NCBI GenBank assembly: GCA_009667805.1
Contig: CM019064.1
Span: 382,926,549 to 382,990,548 of the forward strand
Source: Leptobrachium leishanense
Taxonomy: Eukaryota > Chordata > Amphibia > Anura > Megophryidae
Reading direction: 5' to 3'
Length of the DNA: 64,000 nucleotides
Shown piece after piece: positions 23,096-35,330 of the stretch (its first letter is position 1; every line of letters begins with the position of its first letter). The notes beneath the pieces were generated by a model, which searched no databases, was not told the DNA's origin, and saw only the letters and a list, made by a program, of their open reading frames with translations. The translations under genes and the position numbers were made by a program.

Positions 23096-24617
23096 ATATC
23101 CCTGTTACTGCCCCCACTGGAAGGTTATTCCATATATCTACTACCCTCTCTATATCACTGTTACTGCTCCCACTTCATAATTAGGTTTCATGTATTTTGA
23201 TTTTCCTACTTGTGAAATGGGGTAGGGGACTAGATTTTCTTTTTTGCTTAAATAGTGTCTGTAAAATAAATCGCAAAAATTACTAAATAACACCAGCCGG
23301 GTATTAATATTTAACTATGATTAAAGATATATGAAAGTCTTATGTGGCAAAGTCCAAATAACCTCATGTGTACTGGACCAGGTGATCTTTTTTTACAAAT
23401 GGCATGCCACGACTGAATTATTATGATCTTGGAGATTGCCATTCTGCTCCACGTGTGATATGGGGCTTGTGAATCAATCTGCAGCGATTGCAGGTCTGAA
23501 TTTCTACTTGAGCAGGTTTCACATTTGACCTTCTAATTCCCATAGAGTAGAAGTTTATAAAAGATGAGTATTCCTCTATTTGGGGGATGTAAAAGACCAT
23601 ATATAGATTTCATTTTTTAGCCTATACATCAGGTTTAAAATAGTTACTGCATATCATGTAACTGTACAGATCCAATGCGAGAGTATAATACTGTAAATTA
23701 AAGTGACACTAGTTTTGAACATTTGACCGGGAAACACTCCCTATGTATGTGTCAGCATTTTTTGTTGACCTATATTATTGAAAAAAGGAATCTATTCTCA
23801 AAGATTCCCAGTTGCCACATGACTGCGTCATGCCGCAGAGAGCCGGACATGACAGCCCTGCCCCCAATTTAGTGTCAGAGTGCTCTGCTGGCTTTCAGTC
23901 ACTGTTTCTGTCAAAAAAAATGTGTCTGCGAGTGCAAGGTCTCTGTTGGTGTTTCAGTTAGTTCATCTCCGTCTCTGTCTCTGTGTCTGTCAGTTTCACA
24001 GTGTCTTTGTCAGTGTATGTGCAAGTATGTCAGACAGTTAAAGAAAGGGGTGCATGAGATGGGTGGCATAATTTTTTTGCCTAGAGTTCTTAGCCCCTTT
24101 ACTACAATGATTGTGTAAGCACAATCAGTAGTAGCAGACACAGCAGCCTGAGATTGTGTTAAGACAATCTGGAGCTATGCTGTCTCTTTGCAAATTAAAT
24201 TCATTTGTTGCAAGCCAATTTCATTTGTAATTTGGCTCCAGAAGATGCCCCAAAAGTTTTAGCAACCTGGGCATGATGCCTGGGGTTCTAACATTTTTTA
24301 AAACCAGCTGGGAAATGTCTGTAATGGACCTTTCTCCAGCTGATCCTGCATGGAGCTCAGAACTGTAGTAACTCCATTTGGCCAGCAGATGGTGACATCT
24401 GCCTGCCAAATAGGTTATTATTGCAAGAAATATAATGGGAATATCCCCAAATATATCTTACTTTATAATTAAAAATTAATTTTCAAAAAACTCTGGTGGC
24501 CAACAGTGTTTTTTTGGAAAATAACTTGGTAATGAAAGGGTTCGACCCTTGCACAACCCTGCACTTAACAAGAGAGCAGAGGATCAAGGTGAAACAAATC
24601 GAAAAAAAATGCAAAAC
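23096..24617. other. no recognisable gene
   Basis: AT-rich DNA with a TCTGTCTCTGTGTCTGTCAG simple-repeat tract at about 23970. No supported gene. Confidence 0.45.
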
Positions 24618-24620
24618 TAA

Positions 24621-25540
24621 CAGGGTTATTCAAAGAGAATTGAAAAGCCACCACACATTCGGTGACTTTTCGTTCTCTTCAATTCGGTTCGATTCGGCGA
24701 TCCCATTTCGGCCACCCTGCGGTGTATTCAGAAAGCACCACAGGGCCGTCGAAATGCAGGGAAAATTCACCACAAACATGCCGAAAACTCACCACAAAAC
24801 GAGGGCGAATGCACACCGAAACCCGCAAAAACATCTGGATTAACCTGCCGAAAACACCGGAAAAACCCGAGCAGGAGCCGATCATACGCAGCGCAGCCGC
24901 CGGAAAAACCCTACACCGCAGACGAATGGAGTGAATAAATTAAAAAAACAGTTTGCTTGAATGTTTGAAAAGTGAAACGCTGTTTGCAAAGAAACTACTG
25001 AGTGAAAATGTCTGAAATTTACATATGAGGTCCAGGGAATGATAATAAAATGGCTGTTACAGAAAAAATAAGTAAAGTTAAAAAAAAAATTAAAAAGATC
25101 GAAATTATTTTTTTTTAAAAAAAATCTGAAAATGCTTAAAATATCCTAAAAAATCTATAAATAAAGAGTCTTTTCACTGCAGAATATTATAATCAACGGT
25201 TTATTAGATATTGAATTAAAACAGGAATATTTTTAACATTGAAGCCTATGGGGTTTGCCTCAATAAATCTACCGCATGAAACCACCGAATGGCAAGGCAA
25301 TTCGGCAACTTTTCACTGCTGGGTTTTGCTCTCTGAATTGCCGAAGCATTGCTTCTCTATGGGGATTCACTGCCCTCGAACAGGCACCGAACAGGCACCG
25401 TATGTGTGCAGGCAATTCGCCAGGATTTGGTGAATTGCCTGCTCTCTGGATAGCCGAGTGGCCAGGAAAGGTAACTGAACGCTGATTTTCAGCGTTCGGT
25501 TCCCTTTCGGCAGCCATTCGGATCTCTTTGAATAACACTG
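24621..25540 (-). mobile_element. Harbinger-like MITE, copy E
   Basis: Ends CAGGGTTATTCAAAGAGA and TCTCTTTGAATAACACTG with a perfect 3-bp duplication TAA at 24618-24620 and 25541-25543. Length is 920 bp. TAA fits the TWA target of PIF/Harbinger and is the best superfamily evidence for the family. Confidence 0.87.
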
Positions 25541-25543
25541 TAA

Positions 25544-26589
25544 GTATTAATGCATGGGAAATAGGAAAAACTCTTAACTATTAAGGAGTTAAAGCACATA
25601 CTTTACAAAAATCATATTTTGCTTTCCTATGTTTTCTTAAATGTATTTGAAATGGGTATAGAAAATGTATTGTTGCGCTATGGGTAATCTGACGGTTACA
25701 GAAAAGCACCCACATAAATTTAGCAAAACGTATTACAAACGTCTTTACCACAATCTAATAAAATACTTTCAAAGTGAACTTTATCATATATAAAATTGCT
25801 TAAGCTATTCAAAAATAAAACATAGTTTCTCCCGGATATATACATTTTGTGTTTAATGTAAAATAAATGAAATATGTTCATTGCTTTATGCGGTCTGTAT
25901 GGGCACCCACGCTCAATATGTCTTCCATTTCTGAAATTTAAGCACAGCTATGAAATGGGATTCAGTCCAGTGTGCATAAAACCATACTGTATCGCTGAGC
26001 TCAGAGTAATTTTGATTAATTGCATATAATATTTTTATAGTAGTATTTATGATTGCGGCTTAATCTGCATTGTTAAATATTGAGGTCGAATAAACATCCG
26101 GTAAAAAGATATCAGGATTATGGGCATGGTGACCTTGCATGAAGAAACATGAATTCATCTTATGTACATGGCTTTCTGGTGAAAAAAAACATGTAAAAAA
26201 CATTGTGCATTCCTAGAAGCTTTATTTACTGGTTTAATTTCAACAACTTCATCTTCAATAAATGTTGTAGCCACTGGTCAAGTCGGACGGGAATGCCTGG
26301 AAACTCAGTTCCCACATTATATTTGGTGGAGGAACATAGATCCCATTTGGTTAATATATTGGATAGCTACATTCAGACTTGAGAGTCCATGAATCTGGGT
26401 GAGTTCCCACACTTTTTTTTAGGATTTAACCCCTGATTTTAGCCTAAAATAACTTAACATCATTTATAGATTTAATGGGACCACTTTAAATGAATTACCT
26501 TCTTGGTGGCAGAGTCTGTGCCCAACCTTCTACCTTTCTATCCAATCCTGGTTGCTGGGACAGCCTACCCTGCATCCTAACGACTAGCG
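25544..26589. other. no recognisable feature
   Basis: AT-rich, apparently single-copy within this window. Confidence 0.45.
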
Positions 26590-26972
26590 TCTCCCCGCAT
26601 CACCTCTTCCCATGATAGACTGCAGGATTTCTCACGTGCAGCCCCCACTCTCTGGAACACTCTCCCTCATACGGTCAGACTTTCCCCTAACTTCTCTTCC
26701 TTCAAACGCTCCCTTAAAACATTCCTATTTAGGGAAGCCTACCACCCAACTCACTGACGCAACCATCAATCACTCTCACCTTACAGTCCTCTCCTCCTGT
26801 TTCCAACCCCAACCCTCCTAGATTGTGAGTTCCTACGGGAATAGGGCCCTCATCTCCTCCTGTACTGTTTGTCAAACGTTGTTCAATGTATTGTAACCCT
26901 GTCTATACTGTGCCTATTGTACAGCGCTGCGGAATATGCTGGCACTTTATAAATAAAGAATAATAATAATAA
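26590..26972 (+). mobile_element. L2-type LINE 3' end
   Basis: The end of an L2 ORF is readable in shifted frames, with the pattern AAPTLWNTLP and FSSFKRSLKTFLF. It is followed by the 3' UTR (AGATTGTGAGTTCCTACGGG, TGTACAGCGCTGCGGAATAT, TTTATAAATAAAG) and an (AAT)n tail. It matches the minus-strand copies at 409 and 38729. The 5' boundary is approximate. Confidence 0.78.
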
Positions 26973-27603
26973 CGACTGTCAGGTAGTGCACATTGGACAG
27001 CCTTCTGGGGAATGGGGTCTACTGGAGTCCACATTATGCCAGCGTTTGATAGCAGAAGCATCGAGAAGCATTGGTTTGCTGCATGCAACGTATATCCAGG
27101 TGAACTACATCTAAGATGCAGGAAACAGAGTCAGGATTGACCGCATTGGAGGAAAAGGCACAAGCTTTAACACTCTACCCCTTCCAAAACACTGATAGGG
27201 GACAACAGGGTTAAAATTTAACCCTTATGGTTTTTTTAAGAGAAATTGTTCTCATATATAGGCATATCACTATAGGATCAGAAATACCTGTCATGACATC
27301 AGATCAAATCCGGCACGACCAATCCTTCAAGGTCTGTCCCTTTGTTGGCAGCAAGCCTTTACTACAATCGTGTAAAAACGGCAAATGCCTGGGTTAGCTG
27401 CAATGGCCATATGCTATAGCTTAACTGGTGAGAATATGGCTAGCCAGGACAAGTAATCTTTACAGGAAGATAGTTTGAGCTCTGATGGCCCAGCACTGAA
27501 TTGCTGTGCAGAGTTGGTGGGCATTGTATTCTGTGATTAATGTCAGGAGTATCAGACTGAAAGAAAGGCAAGACCCTCTGGTCCTGCCTATGACCTGCCT
27601 CTA

Positions 27604-27740
27604 CAGGGGGTCAGCAACCTTGGCTCCCTGACGTTTTGGGAACTACATCTCCCACGATGCTCAGCCACCCATTAGGCTGACTGAGACACATGGGAAATGT
27701 AGTTCCCAAAACACCAGGGAGCCATGGTTGCTGACCCCTA
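27604..27740. mobile_element. hAT-type MITE
   Basis: Palindromic 137-bp element with ends CAGGGGGTCAGCAACCTTGG and CATGGTTGCTGACCCCTA, and interior GGGAACTACATCTCCCA against GGGAAATGTAGTTCCC. Same family as 5838-5961. No target duplication is recognisable. Confidence 0.78.
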
Positions 27741-28600
27741 CATAAGAACAAATGCACACATTTACTATGCTGCCATCTGCTGGACGGAGGACAACCTAAT
27801 ACCTCAATATATAACACCCCTGCTCTAGCCCATCCACAACTCCACAGTCCACTCATGGCCCACCCCTAGTCACCTCAGCTCCAGAGGTCTATTGCTGAAA
27901 AATGCAGGTTATTTTTTTGCTGTGCTGCAGTATAGTTAATTGTCACAGCCATAGGGATATGGCTGAGAGTTACTGAGAATGGAACCCAATGGCAGGTAGA
28001 ATCTGGAAAAGTGTCAAGATCAGAAGGGCACAGGTGTCATGGCTGGGTCTCAGCAGCAGCGGCTGGTTGATAATGTCGCATTGACGGATGCCGTCCTGAT
28101 GACCCGGGGGTGTGTGGCTTGATGACACAACACCTGCCAGATTCAAAACCTGGGATGTTCAGTTACCTCATTGCCCTGTGGTGGTTCCTATCCAGATGGC
28201 ATGTTCTTGTTCAGTATCAGTATTGTATACTTTTGTATTGACCTTGGCTCTGTGTTGACTAGTATTCTGGCTACTGACCCTTGCTAAATCTGTTTCTCCA
28301 TGTATTGATCCTGGCTCTGCTCTGACCACTCTCTTGACATTAACCCTTGCTATTCCTGTTTTACCGTGTATTGACCTTGGCTCAGTTTACTGACCATTTC
28401 CTTGGCGTATTATATATTTGTTTAACCCAGTGTACTGAACCTTGACCTGTCTGACTACCCTCTCTGGTTTCTGACTCTGGCGTGTTCTTATCTTAACCCT
28501 GTATTTTTTGTGTTGTTCTGTGTGCTATAGCTAGATTCCCAGCTATTCCATAGACTGGTAGTTTAGGCTCTGCAGTGTCTGCATGAAGGGATCAGGGATA
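27741..28600. other. no recognisable gene; pre-insertion DNA of the Tc1 element
   Basis: Contains T/C/G-rich repeated phrases such as TTGACCTTGGCTCTGT and TTGATCCTGGCTCTGC (28240-28390). They resemble a decayed retroelement flank, but I cannot assign it. Confidence 0.35.
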
Positions 28601-28837
28601 TACAGTCAGGTCCAGAAATATTGGGACATCGACACAATTCTAACATCTTTGGCTCTATACACCACCACAATGGAGTTGGAATGAAACAAACACAATGTGC
28701 TTTAACTGCAGACTGTCAGCTTTAATTTGAGGGTATGTACATCCAACTCAGGTGAACGGTGTAGGACTTACAGCAGTTTGCAGATGTGCCTCCCACTTGT
28801 TAAGGGACCAAAGGTAATGGGACAGAATAATAATCAT

Positions 28838-29663
28838 GGAAAAAAAAAAGGAAATCTGTATCGATGGCGCCACCTAGAGGAAATAGATGTAAAATGTTCC
28901 ACAAAACACTATTTGCGTATAAACATCAAAAAAATTTTTTATTTTTTTTTCCTTAAAATGGGAAACAATTCTTGATTTGAATCAGCAGCTGTCTCTTTCA
29001 ATAGGTGGTATATCCAAACCCACCAAAGGATAATAAATCAGACAAAAAGAAAAAGATGATCGAGTCAGCGCTTCCTTCAATCAGTGTTTTCTTCTTTTCT
29101 GTATACCTTTAAAATAAGCAGAAACGCTGCCATAGCGTAGTAAACTTATTATGTAGCTGGAAATAGTAAAGAAAAGGAACACTCACATTTTATTGTGTCT
29201 CAATCAGACACTAGATGCTCCAGGCTACCGGCAAAATTTGGATGGGAATGCTGGATTTCCCCCAGGATTCGTAGTCTTGCCGTTCCAATAATTTCTGGAC
29301 GCCAAATATTGGTTTTAAAGGCAAAATTTTTTAAAATAAATAAAACAGGAACATGAATATAGCACCTAAACGCGTTTCGCGAGAAACCTCGCTTCCTCAG
29401 TAGGTTACTGAGGAATCGAGGTTTCTCGCGAAACGCGTTTAGGTGATATATTCATGTTCCTGTTTTATTTATTTTAATAAATTTTTGCCTTTAAAACCAA
29501 TATTTGGCGTCCAGAAATTATTGGAACGGCAAGACTAGGAATCCTGGGGGAAATCCGGCATTCCCATCCAAATTTTGCCGGTAGCCTGGAGCATCTAGTG
29601 TCTGATTGAGACACAATAAAATGTGAGTGTTCCTTTTCTTTACTATTTCCAGCTACATAATAA
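28838..29663. mobile_element. foldback retro-insertion with hammerhead-like motifs
   Basis: It sits inside the Tc1 element between two copies of GAATAATAATCAT (28825-28837 and 29664-29676), a 13-bp target duplication typical of retrotransposition. The right 520 bp is a near-perfect palindrome (arms 29146-29401 and 29404-29663). Each arm has CTGAGGA, a GCGAG/CTCGC (or CGAG/CTCG) hairpin and GAAACGCGTTT, then an AATAAA-like stretch. This resembles the hammerhead-bearing ends of Penelope-like elements in head-to-head arrangement. An extra A between CTGAGGA and the hairpin departs from the consensus. Confidence 0.65.
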
Positions 29664-29694
29664 GAATAATAATCATAAATCAAACTTTCCCTTC

Positions 29695-30701
29695 TTAATA
29701 CTTGGTTGCAAATCCTTTGCAGTCAATCACAGCCTGAAGTCTGGAACACATAGACATCACCAGACGCTGGGTTTCATCCCTGGTGATGCTCTGCCAGGCC
29801 TTTACTGCAACTGTCTTCAGTTCCTGCTTGTTCTTGGGGCATTTTCCCTTCAGCAAGTGAAATGCATGCTCAATGGGATTCAGGTCAGGTGATTGACTTG
29901 GCCATTGCATAACATTCCACTTCTGTCCCTTCAAAAACTCTTTGGTTGCTTTTGCAGTATGCTTTGGGTCATTGTCCATTTGCACTGTGAAGCGTCGTCC
30001 AATGAGTTCTGCAGCATTTGGCTGAATGTGAGCAGATAATATTGCCGGAAACACTTCAGAATTCATCCTGCTGCTTTTGTCAGCAGTCACATCATCAATA
30101 AATACAAGAGAACCAGTTCCATTGGCAGCCATACATGCCCACGCCATGACACTACCACCACCATGCTTCACTGATGAGGTGGTGTGCTTAGGATCATGAG
30201 CAGTTCCTTCTCCATACTCTTCTCTTCCCATCACTCTGGTACAAGTTGATCTTGGTCTCATCTGTTCCAGAACTGTGAAGGCTTTGTTAGGTGTTGTTTG
30301 GCAAACTCTAATCTGGCCTTCCTGTTTTTGAGGCTCACCAATGGTTTACATCTTGTGGTGAACCCTCTGTATTCACTCTGGTGAAGTCTTCTCTTGATTG
30401 TTGACTTTGACACACATACACCTACTTCCTGGAGAGTGTTCTTGATCTGGCCAACTGTTGTGAAGGGTGTTTTCTTCACCAGGGAAAGAATTCTTCGGTC
30501 ATCTACCACAGTTGTTTTCCGTGGTCTCCCGGGTCTTTTGGTGTTGCTGAGCTCACCGGTGCGTTCCTTCTTTTTGAGAATGTTCCAAACAGTTGTTTTG
30601 GCCACGCCTAATGTTCTTGCTATCTCTCTGTTGGGTTTGTTTTCTTTCTTCAGCCTAATGATGGCTTGCTTCACTGATAGTGACAGCTCTTTGCATCTCA
30701 T
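29695..30701 (-). pseudogene. Tc1-like transposase (DD34E), frameshifted
   Basis: The protein would cut and paste the element at TA sites. The start is taken at the ATG at 30701 (MRCKELSLSVKQAII). Two helix-turn-helix segments follow (NREIARTLGVAKTTVWNILK and VSKSTIKRRLHQ), with the linker GRPRKTT between them. The catalytic triad can be read across frames: D in TDETK, D in QMDNDPKHT and E in LNPIEH. Exactly 34 residues lie between the second D and the E. Two frameshifts near 30260 and 30210 break the frame just around the first D, so this copy cannot make the enzyme. Length corresponds to about 335 residues, normal for Tc1. Confidence 0.9.
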
Positions 30702-31061
30702 CTTGAGAGTTGACAGCAACAGATTCCAAATGCAAATAGCACACTTGAAATGAACTCTGGGCCTTTTATCTGCACATTGTAATTGGGGTAATGAGGGAAT
30801 ATCACACACCTGGCCATGGAACAGCTGAGAAGCCAATTGTCCCATTACCTTTGGTCCCTTAACCAGTGGGAGGCACATCTGCAAACTGCTGTAAGTCCTA
30901 CACCGTTCACCTGAGTTGGATGTACATACCCTCAAATTAAATCTGACAGTCTGCAGTTAAATCACATTGTGCTTGTTTCATTCCAGCTCCATTGTGGTTG
31001 TGTATAGAGCCAAAGATGTTAGAATTGTGTTGATGTCCCAATATTTCTGGACCTGACTGTA

Positions 31062-32392
31062 TGTTACAACAGGCAAGTAACAGAGTCCTTGAACAAGCCA
31101 AAAGTCTGTACCCAGGAAATCAGACAGGGGTCAGGTGCAGAACCAAGGTCAGATAGCTAGGAAATCTGGATGACAGCATGGGCAAGGAGAAGGGACAGCA
31201 GGATACAGATGGCACTGTGGCAACTGAATACCCAAGCACTGGGGAGTTTGTATGCTGGTTACTTATGGCTGATGGTGGAGAACTTCCATTGATTGTTGGT
31301 CCTTCTACCTCAGTGTCCAGTAGTTGTGCAGGGATCCGGGATGTCACCTTGTCGGCTTCTTGTGTCCTTAATCACTTCTGTGGCCTTGCTGGCAAACTGG
31401 CTCAGAGTGAAGCGGCGCAGGAAGATGTCGGCGTTATTCTGGTCTCCGGACATTGGTGATATGAGGCAGTTGTGTCATTATGTGGTATCAGTTGCACTAG
31501 ACCGGGATCTATGGGTGTCAATAAGGAAGCCGCTTGGACACATGGATTGCCAGGTCTCAAGAAGGTTTTGCAGGGACTACCACAGGACGTCGAAGGACAG
31601 GAATGTTAAGACCCTGAGGGGCATGACATTAATTCATGTGGAGTATTCTGATGGAATCTAAACATCTAAACTAAATATATTAAGATTTGTACCTGAATTC
31701 TGTAAATACCAATGAAATATGATAATTGTGTTTTAACAATATGGTAATTTAGTGATAAAGGCAGAGAGATTAAAATGGTATGATGTTAATCAGATTAAAG
31801 TTATGTACTTCATGAAACAGAAAAACATATCTGGTGCTTTTTCTGTCCGTTAAGGTGGGACGGTGATCCATAGGTTATTTTCTCACCTGTAATAATTCTG
31901 AAAGATGTACGAGATGTGTTAATGCAGAAGGAACTGAGTTAGTGTTTGTTTAGGTAATTAAATTACTTCTCAGTCACCTGCAGTTTACTGTCACTGGAGA
32001 CCATAAGTCACCCACTTTATTTATTTCACCACAAATAAAATTATGCACCCTTTGATTTTTTTTTTTAAAAAAAGAGGAAAAAAAGGAGCTGTAGAATCTG
32101 CACGGGGCGTTCGACGGTCAATTTCTGACTATTATTTATCAAGAAGAATTACTACAACTACATATATTTTAGCTGTAAAGATTTATGTTTGTGCATGAGC
32201 TACACAACAATAATGATTGCATGAAAATATCGCTACTTTTATAAACAGCAGAAAAAAAGGACAGGGAACAATTGTTATTTCAGATTCTTATATAATTTTG
32301 AGCAAAAGCAAAGCACATGAAATTGCTGGAGAATGGGTAGTAGCACTAGTGACCTGTTCTATGGTGAATCACTGCTCAGGTCTCTTAAGGTT
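31062..32392. other. no recognisable gene
   Basis: AT-rich DNA after the Tc1 element. Short open frames show no resemblance to known families. Confidence 0.45.
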
Positions 32393-32395
32393 TTA

Positions 32396-35149
32396 AGGGG
32401 TTATTCAGAGAGATCTGAAATGTAACTGGACACTGAAATTCAGCTTACGGGGACATTTCGGAGCCATTAGGCTATTCAGAGAGCAGAGAGTTCGCCAAAT
32501 TTTGGAGAATTGAGTGCACGTACGGTGCCTGTTCAAAGGCAGTGAAATCCCCCCCGTAGAGATGCAAAGGTTAATCTATTCAGAGACACCGAAAAGCAGT
32601 GAAAAGTTGCCGAAATGCCCTGCTATTCAGAGGTTTCATTCGGCAGGTTTATTCAGGCGATTTCCATAGACCTCAATGTTAAAAAATTTACCGTTGTAAT
32701 TCAATATCTTTTTTTTTTTTTTTTGTATTCAAGATTTTTATTTTGAAAAGTCATCAGCAATAACACATACAGTATAGAAGGACGGTACAGCAACCACACA
32801 GGGCTAAGTCTCAAAAGGCATATAATCAGAAAAAACTCTGCAAATCACAATGTAAAAGCACAGAGACACGTAGTGTGGCAGGGGTTATCCAAAATAGGAA
32901 GGGGGGGACACACCAAAAAAAAAAAAAAAAAAAAGAGGGAAAACGGGTATAGAAGAAGGTGGCTAAGGCCAATTATGTGACTTTCCTGGCTCACTCCTGA
33001 AGGTCCAAGGACCAGTCGGAGGCCATGGAAATGTGCAGGTCACAAGGCCTGGGGTAATCGAGGGCCAAGTATGGCGGGCAGAGCCATGGTAGCCTCCACA
33101 ATGGCACACCTTGAGGTAGCCCCAAACGCCAAAAAAAAAGAAAAAAAAAGAAAAAAAAAGGGGAAGGGGTCTGTGGCACGGGGTGGTGTGTAGAAAATAA
33201 AAAAAAAACTAACGGGGCGGGAGGTGGGGGTCAACAAAAGAACAAACTCAGCTAAGAAACAATCAAGAACATTGCGTGAAATAGCAAAATCAAGTGTCCT
33301 CAAAGTCGTCCCCTAGTGGGGGGGGGGGAAACATTTATAACATAAAAAAGGGGGGGTCACGTGAAAAATCGTCGAAAAACGGGAGGGTTAAAGCAAAAGT
33401 CAGCAAAAATAGTTTAGGAACTCATCAGAAATCAAAGTCCTCAGTAGAAAGTAGTATAATCTTTGGGCAAGCTGTAGACAGAAACAAAATCTCAGCTAGC
33501 GAGGGGAGACGAAGAGGGTCAGCGGGGGTCAAAAAGTAAACAAGGGGGGCGAGGATGGTCATTGACAACCGATCAGGCCTGGCATCGATGAGAAGAGGGC
33601 AAAAAAAGACAAGGTCTTCTTCATCCGGTATCCATCCAGAGGACCGGGCTCACAGACCCACCAAAAAGGATCTCATCGTTGAAGGCTCGTCGGGCCAGCC
33701 ACCTCCATGCGGCTTCAACTGCGTAGGAAGCCTCCCCACGAGGTCGAGAGTCCATCAGCACCACAACGATGAACCGCGCAGTCTCAAAGGGAGAACCATC
33801 AGCCCGCTCAACAGCAGCCACTGCATCTCTTCTCCAGACAGCCGGCGCCACCCCGCCGTCCGGAACAGGCACAGCGCCCGGCATCAGAAGGACCAGCGTT
33901 GAATCAGCCTCCAAGTTTCCCGGTGCATTGCTGCCGGTTACCTCTTCCCCCGCTTCTGCACAATCCAAAGCTCTGCAGGTGAGTACGGCCGTGCTAGATT
34001 CGCCACCATGGGCATCATCCACACCTCTACATCTCCTCAGCGCAGCCATCATCAGGCGCGACGTTCCTCTTGTGAGCGGGCCCGAATCCTCCTCCCCCAA
34101 CAACTGCAAGCAGGCATCAAGGCCTGCTATCACGGCCATTTTCTCATCTGGGTGGGGGGAGGGGGCGAGCCGCTGCATCACACTTACTGGTCCCGGTTCC
34201 GGATCATCGGCCACCGCAGCAACCGGGGGATGGGGGCCCTCCATCTCCCCAGCAAACAGCGGACGTGCGCCTGGCAAGGATCAGTGTAAAAAACCCCGGG
34301 AGGGGACTCTGCAGGGCCAGGAAACAGGCTCCAAGATGGCCGCCGTCCGAGCACCGCAGTCGAGGTTCCAGCGGCGGAACACGTGTCTCAGCTCCGGAGG
34401 GGGGGACGATGCAGGCTCCGGAGGGTGCACCCCTGATGGCCAACAGCTCAGGGACCCCTCAGAGAGTTTTCAGCTGGGGGGGTCACCCAAAATAACCCCC
34501 TTTACAGCATCCCCAGACGGAGCTTCAGTGAGATGCGTCTTCTTCCCTGCACAGTCGGCCACGCCCCCCCGTAATTCAATATCTAATAAACCGTTTATTC
34601 TTTTATTCTGCTGTAAAAAGTCTCTTTAGTTATAGATTTTTTAGGATCTTGTAGGCATTTTTTGGTATTTTTTCGGCAACATTTTTTTTCGTTTCTTTTT
34701 TTTAAATCGCATTTTCTTTTTTCTGTAACAGACCTTTTTATTATCATTCATTGGATCTTATGTGTAACTTCCAGGCATTTTCGTTCAGTAGTTTTTTTGC
34801 AAACAGTGTTTCAATTTAGAAACTTTCAAGCGTACTGTTTTTTTTTTTTACTATGTTAGTCTGCTTGTCTGGTATTTCCGGCGGCTGCTCTGCGCTGTGA
34901 TTGGTGGCTCGTCGATTTTTCCGGCAGTTCGGCGGAGTTATGCAGCGTTTTTTGCGGGTTTTCGGTGAATGTTCAGTGAGTGTTCGGCAATTGTTCTGCA
35001 GGTTTGTGACGGGCTTTCCCAGCACTACGGGGCCCTGCGGTGCTTGCTGAATACACTGCAGGGTCGCTGAACTAGAATCGCCCCGAAGTGCGGGGAACAA
35101 AAGGTCACGGAACATGTACCAACATTTCGAATCTCTCTGAATAACCCTG
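32396..35149 (+). mobile_element. Harbinger-like MITE, copy F, split by an L1-like LINE
   Basis: Ends AGGGGTTATTCAGAGAGA and TCTCTCTGAATAACCCTG with a TTA duplication at 32393-32395 and 35150-35152. TTA fits the TWA target of PIF/Harbinger. The halves 32396-32709 and 34585-35149 rejoin at the sequence GTAATTCAATATCT, which is duplicated by the LINE insertion. Confidence 0.82.
32710..34570 (-). mobile_element. L1-like retroelement, internally deleted
   Basis: Flanked by a perfect 14-bp duplication GTAATTCAATATCT (32696-32709 and 34571-34584). On the minus strand it begins GGGGGGCGTGGCCGACTG, the form of an L1 5' end, and finishes with AATAAAAATCTTGAATAC and a poly(A). At 1.86 kb it lacks all of ORF2, so the GC-rich 5' part is joined directly to a 3' end. 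Frames of 218 codons (minus, 33621-34277) and 286 codons (plus, 33769-34629) exist in the GC-rich part, but neither resembles a known protein. The minus one could be a remnant leader or ORF1 region. Confidence 0.7.
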
Positions 35150-35159
35150 TTAGTTCGAT

Positions 35160-35330
35160 GTTGCCATTATAAAGAAGACATTTCCATATGCAAATCAGTC
35201 TGTTAGCTCCCAAATAGGGCAACCAGACCTGGTGTCAAGGCAACCTCCTTTGCACAAAAGATATAGCAACACCTACAATTGTTTTGGCCTTGGTAGGCCT
35301 CCTCAGGAAGACATAGTGGGAACTACACTA
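35160..35330 (-). mobile_element. degenerate retrozyme-like monomer with hammerhead motif
   Basis: Minus strand, 35306 downward: CTGAGGA, helix II GGCC with loop TACCAA and GGCC, then AAAAC in place of GAAAC, a 4-nt AATT loop closed by AC/GT, and a GTA cleavage triplet. The layout (2-bp helix III, 4-nt loop) equals that of the units at 59145-60098. Downstream it shares CTGATTTGCATATGGAAA and TATAATGGCA with those units. The G-to-A change in the GAAA core should abolish cleavage. It lies between Harbinger copy F and the hAT at 35373. Confidence 0.65.

Larger units (their letters stand above)
28603..31059 (-). mobile_element. Tc1/mariner transposon with long terminal inverted repeats
   Basis: Ends CAGTCAGGTCCAGAAATATT and AATATTTCTGGACCTGACTG with TA duplications at 28601-28602 and 31060-31061. 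The inverted repeats are about 225 bp each (28603-28830 against 30835-31059), longer than the usual short Tc1 ends and of the long IR type. The element holds a broken transposase on the minus strand and an 826-bp retro-insertion at 28838-29663. Without that insert it would be about 1.6 kb, the family's usual size. Confidence 0.93.

Noticed and set aside
29408..29440. Calling the foldback motifs as definite hammerhead ribozymes
   Set aside because: There is an extra A between CTGAGGA and helix II and no clear cleavage triplet with helix I pairing, so I only list them as hammerhead-like.
33769..34629. 286-codon plus-strand frame in a GC-rich segment
   Set aside because: It is antisense to an L1-like element with clear poly(A) and duplication; composition (Ser/Pro/Ala-rich) is what a stop-poor GC-rich antisense frame gives.
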